From Haloglomus salinum (lineage in GTDB: Archaea > Halobacteriota > Halobacteria > Halobacteriales > Haloarculaceae), in NCBI RefSeq assembly GCF_024298825.1, contig NZ_CP101153.1, positions 62,001-126,000 of the forward strand: a stretch of DNA of 64,000 bases, written 5' to 3'. Each line of letters opens with the position of its first letter. Positions within the stretch are counted from its first letter, which is position 1. A program made the translations under genes and the position numbers. Under the pieces are notes generated by a model, which did not search any database, was not told the origin of the DNA, and saw nothing but the letters and a program-made list of their open reading frames with translations. Positions 62,998-64,000 of this stretch are shown here, piece by piece.

Positions 62998-63522
62998 TCA
63001 GCAGACGCTGTACGTCGCGTCCGCGCCGCCGTCGTCGGTCGGCCAGACGATGGCGTCGCCGTAGCACTCGCTGGTCTCGATGGTGACCGACGCACGGTCG
63101 CCGCCGCGCTCGGCGACGACGCGGAACGACTCGATGCCGTCCGGGTCGGCCGCGGCGGTGTTGTAGACGACGCGCTCGCCGGGCGGAAGCGTCACGGACT
63201 CGTCGTAGACGGTCTCGCTCGTCGCCTCACGGAGCACCTGCACGTGGATGGTGACCTCGCCGTCGAGTCGGTTCTCGACCACGACCTCGTGGTCCGGCTC
63301 GGGCCCGTAGTGTGGCGTCCCGGGCGTCGGGTCGGCTGTCGGCGTGGCGGAGGAGCCCGGTGTGTCGGTCGGTGTGTCGGTCGGTGTGTCGGTCGGTGTG
63401 TCGGTCGGGGATACTGTCGGCGACCTCTCGGTCGGGGACGGGGCGCCATCGGTCGGGACGAATCCGGTACAGCCCGCGAGCAGGAGGCTCGCGACCAGGA
63501 GGAGGGCGTACGGGCGGGGCAT
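62998..63522 (-). CDS. Sec-type lipoprotein with PTDT repeats
   Basis: This 174-aa protein has a signal peptide ending in lipobox LAGC (YALLLVASLLLAGCTG). A linker follows, rich in Pro, Thr, Ser and Asp, including four PTDT units. A C-terminal beta-rich domain then runs from HEVVVENRLDGEVTIHVQVL to a final Cys, with a second Cys in SECYGDA that could pair with it. It should be anchored on the outer face of the membrane with the linker spanning the S-layer. Function unknown. It converges with the helicase gene (28 bases between stops). Confidence 0.78.
   Translation of the reverse strand: MPRPYALLLVASLLLAGCTGFVPTDGAPSPTERSPTVSPTDTPTDTPTDTPTDTPGSSATPTADPTPGTPHYGPEPDHEVVVENRLDGEVTIHVQVLREATSETVYDESVTLPPGERVVYNTAAADPDGIESFRVVAERGGDRASVTIETSECYGDAIVWPTDDGGADATYSVC
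63361..63408. repeat. Four 12-bp tandem repeats inside the lipoprotein linker
   Basis: TGTGTCGGTCGG occurs four times in a row and encodes PTDT units. Such repeats expand and contract by slippage, so linker length may differ between strains. Confidence 0.85.
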
Positions 63523-63712
63523 CGACCGGGAATGGCCACTCCCCCGGCATAGGTCTTCCTCGTGTCGTCACCGCAGGACAGGGTGCGGATGAGCCACACG
63601 GTCGGGAACCGCTCGATACCACGGTACTTCGGGCACCATCCATGTCCGACCCGGTCTGTTACGCCAGCGTGGTATCACGGCTCGGTGTTCGGAAACAGTA
63701 CCGTCTGCTCAC

Positions 63713-64000
63713 TCACTCCCGGAGCGACGGCTCCACGGCCTCCAGCGCCTGCTCGAAGTGCGCCCGTGTGATGCGGACCTCGTCGGCCCGCTCGGTCGCG
63801 GCCTCGGGTCCCAGGTCGGCCGCGAACTCGCGGATGGCACGCATCGAGGCCGTCCGGACCAGTGCCTCCAGGTCAGCCCCCGAGTAGCCCTCCGTGACGG
63901 CGACGAACTCGTCGAGGTCCACATCGTCGGCGAACGGCTTGCCCCGGCCGTGGACCTGGAGGATGGCCCGGCGACCGTCGGCGTCGGGGGCCGGCACCTC
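63713..64000 (-). CDS. Cdc48/VCP-family AAA ATPase, C-terminal part (start outside the window)
   Basis: The last 95 codons of an AAA ATPase are present. PAPDADGRRAILQVHGRGKPF is the sensor-2/lid region, DLDEFVAVTEGYSGADLEALVRTASMRAIR carries the sensor-2 'GYSGADLEAL' motif, and RITRAHFEQALEAVEPSL is the typical Cdc48 C-terminal helix. The Walker motifs lie beyond the right edge. It probably unfolds ubiquitin-like (SAMP)-tagged or damaged proteins. The frame is open to base 64000. Confidence 0.88.
   Translation of the reverse strand, partial: EVPAPDADGRRAILQVHGRGKPFADDVDLDEFVAVTEGYSGADLEALVRTASMRAIREFAADLGPEAATERADEVRITRAHFEQALEAVEPSLRE

Noticed and set aside
63361-63408. Short regular repeats that could suggest a CRISPR array
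   Set aside because: The units are contiguous 12-mers without spacers and encode an in-frame PTDT linker in a lipoprotein.

Overview
The window is chromosomal DNA from a haloarchaeon (class Halobacteria). The evidence is acidic, high-GC proteins, a gyrB-gyrA pair, a thermosome subunit with a Gly-Met tail, a separate RNA polymerase B' subunit, HTH_10 (Bat-type) regulators, Tat lipoproteins, and TATA boxes about 27 nt before start codons (leaderless transcripts). No tRNA, rRNA or CRISPR array was seen.

Layout. (1) 1-18,161 is core-like: gyrB (5' truncated), gyrA, a membrane protein, a methyltransferase, arginase, a sugar epimerase, two winged-helix regulators, an FAD oxidoreductase, an epoxide-hydrolase-like enzyme, a thermosome subunit, a Tat lipoprotein, a KH-domain protein and an acyl-CoA synthetase. 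Three genes here are each followed immediately by a structured repeat element (5,697-5,868; 9,800-9,945; 15,810-15,985). (2) About 18,200-54,300 looks like an accessory island. It has weaker third-position GC, gene fragments, an integrase pseudogene near its right end and many regulators. It holds an amidohydrolase, a P450, an ABC-2 exporter, three HTH_10 regulators (one with four PAS and two GAF domains), a membrane-anchored winged-helix regulator between two exported proteins, an isolated RpoB' paralogue, a serine hydrolase/CPBP protease operon, a decayed VapBC module, a sulfatase and alkylsulfatase-like cluster, and a cation efflux transporter. (3) 54,556-64,000 is core-like again: SRPBCC protein, uridine phosphorylase, a four-domain LEA-2 protein, an EamA transporter, an Lhr-type helicase, a lipoprotein and the C-terminus of a Cdc48-family ATPase.

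How the genes may work together. The most unusual part is 34-42 kb. A full-length RpoB' gene sits alone, away from any other RNA polymerase subunit gene. The upstream regions of this gene and of four others nearby share one motif, GTTTC-N6-TCGAAC, with invariant spacing. Two small winged-helix genes lie within or beside the same block. I infer a local regulon that includes an alternative or duplicated polymerase subunit. A second regulatory unit at 27-29 kb has GTTTCA direct repeats with exact 11-bp spacing in front of a membrane-anchored regulator, and a degenerate copy behind it. At 46-51.6 kb, two sulfate-ester hydrolases, a Bat-type regulator and an amino-acid permease suggest organosulfate use.
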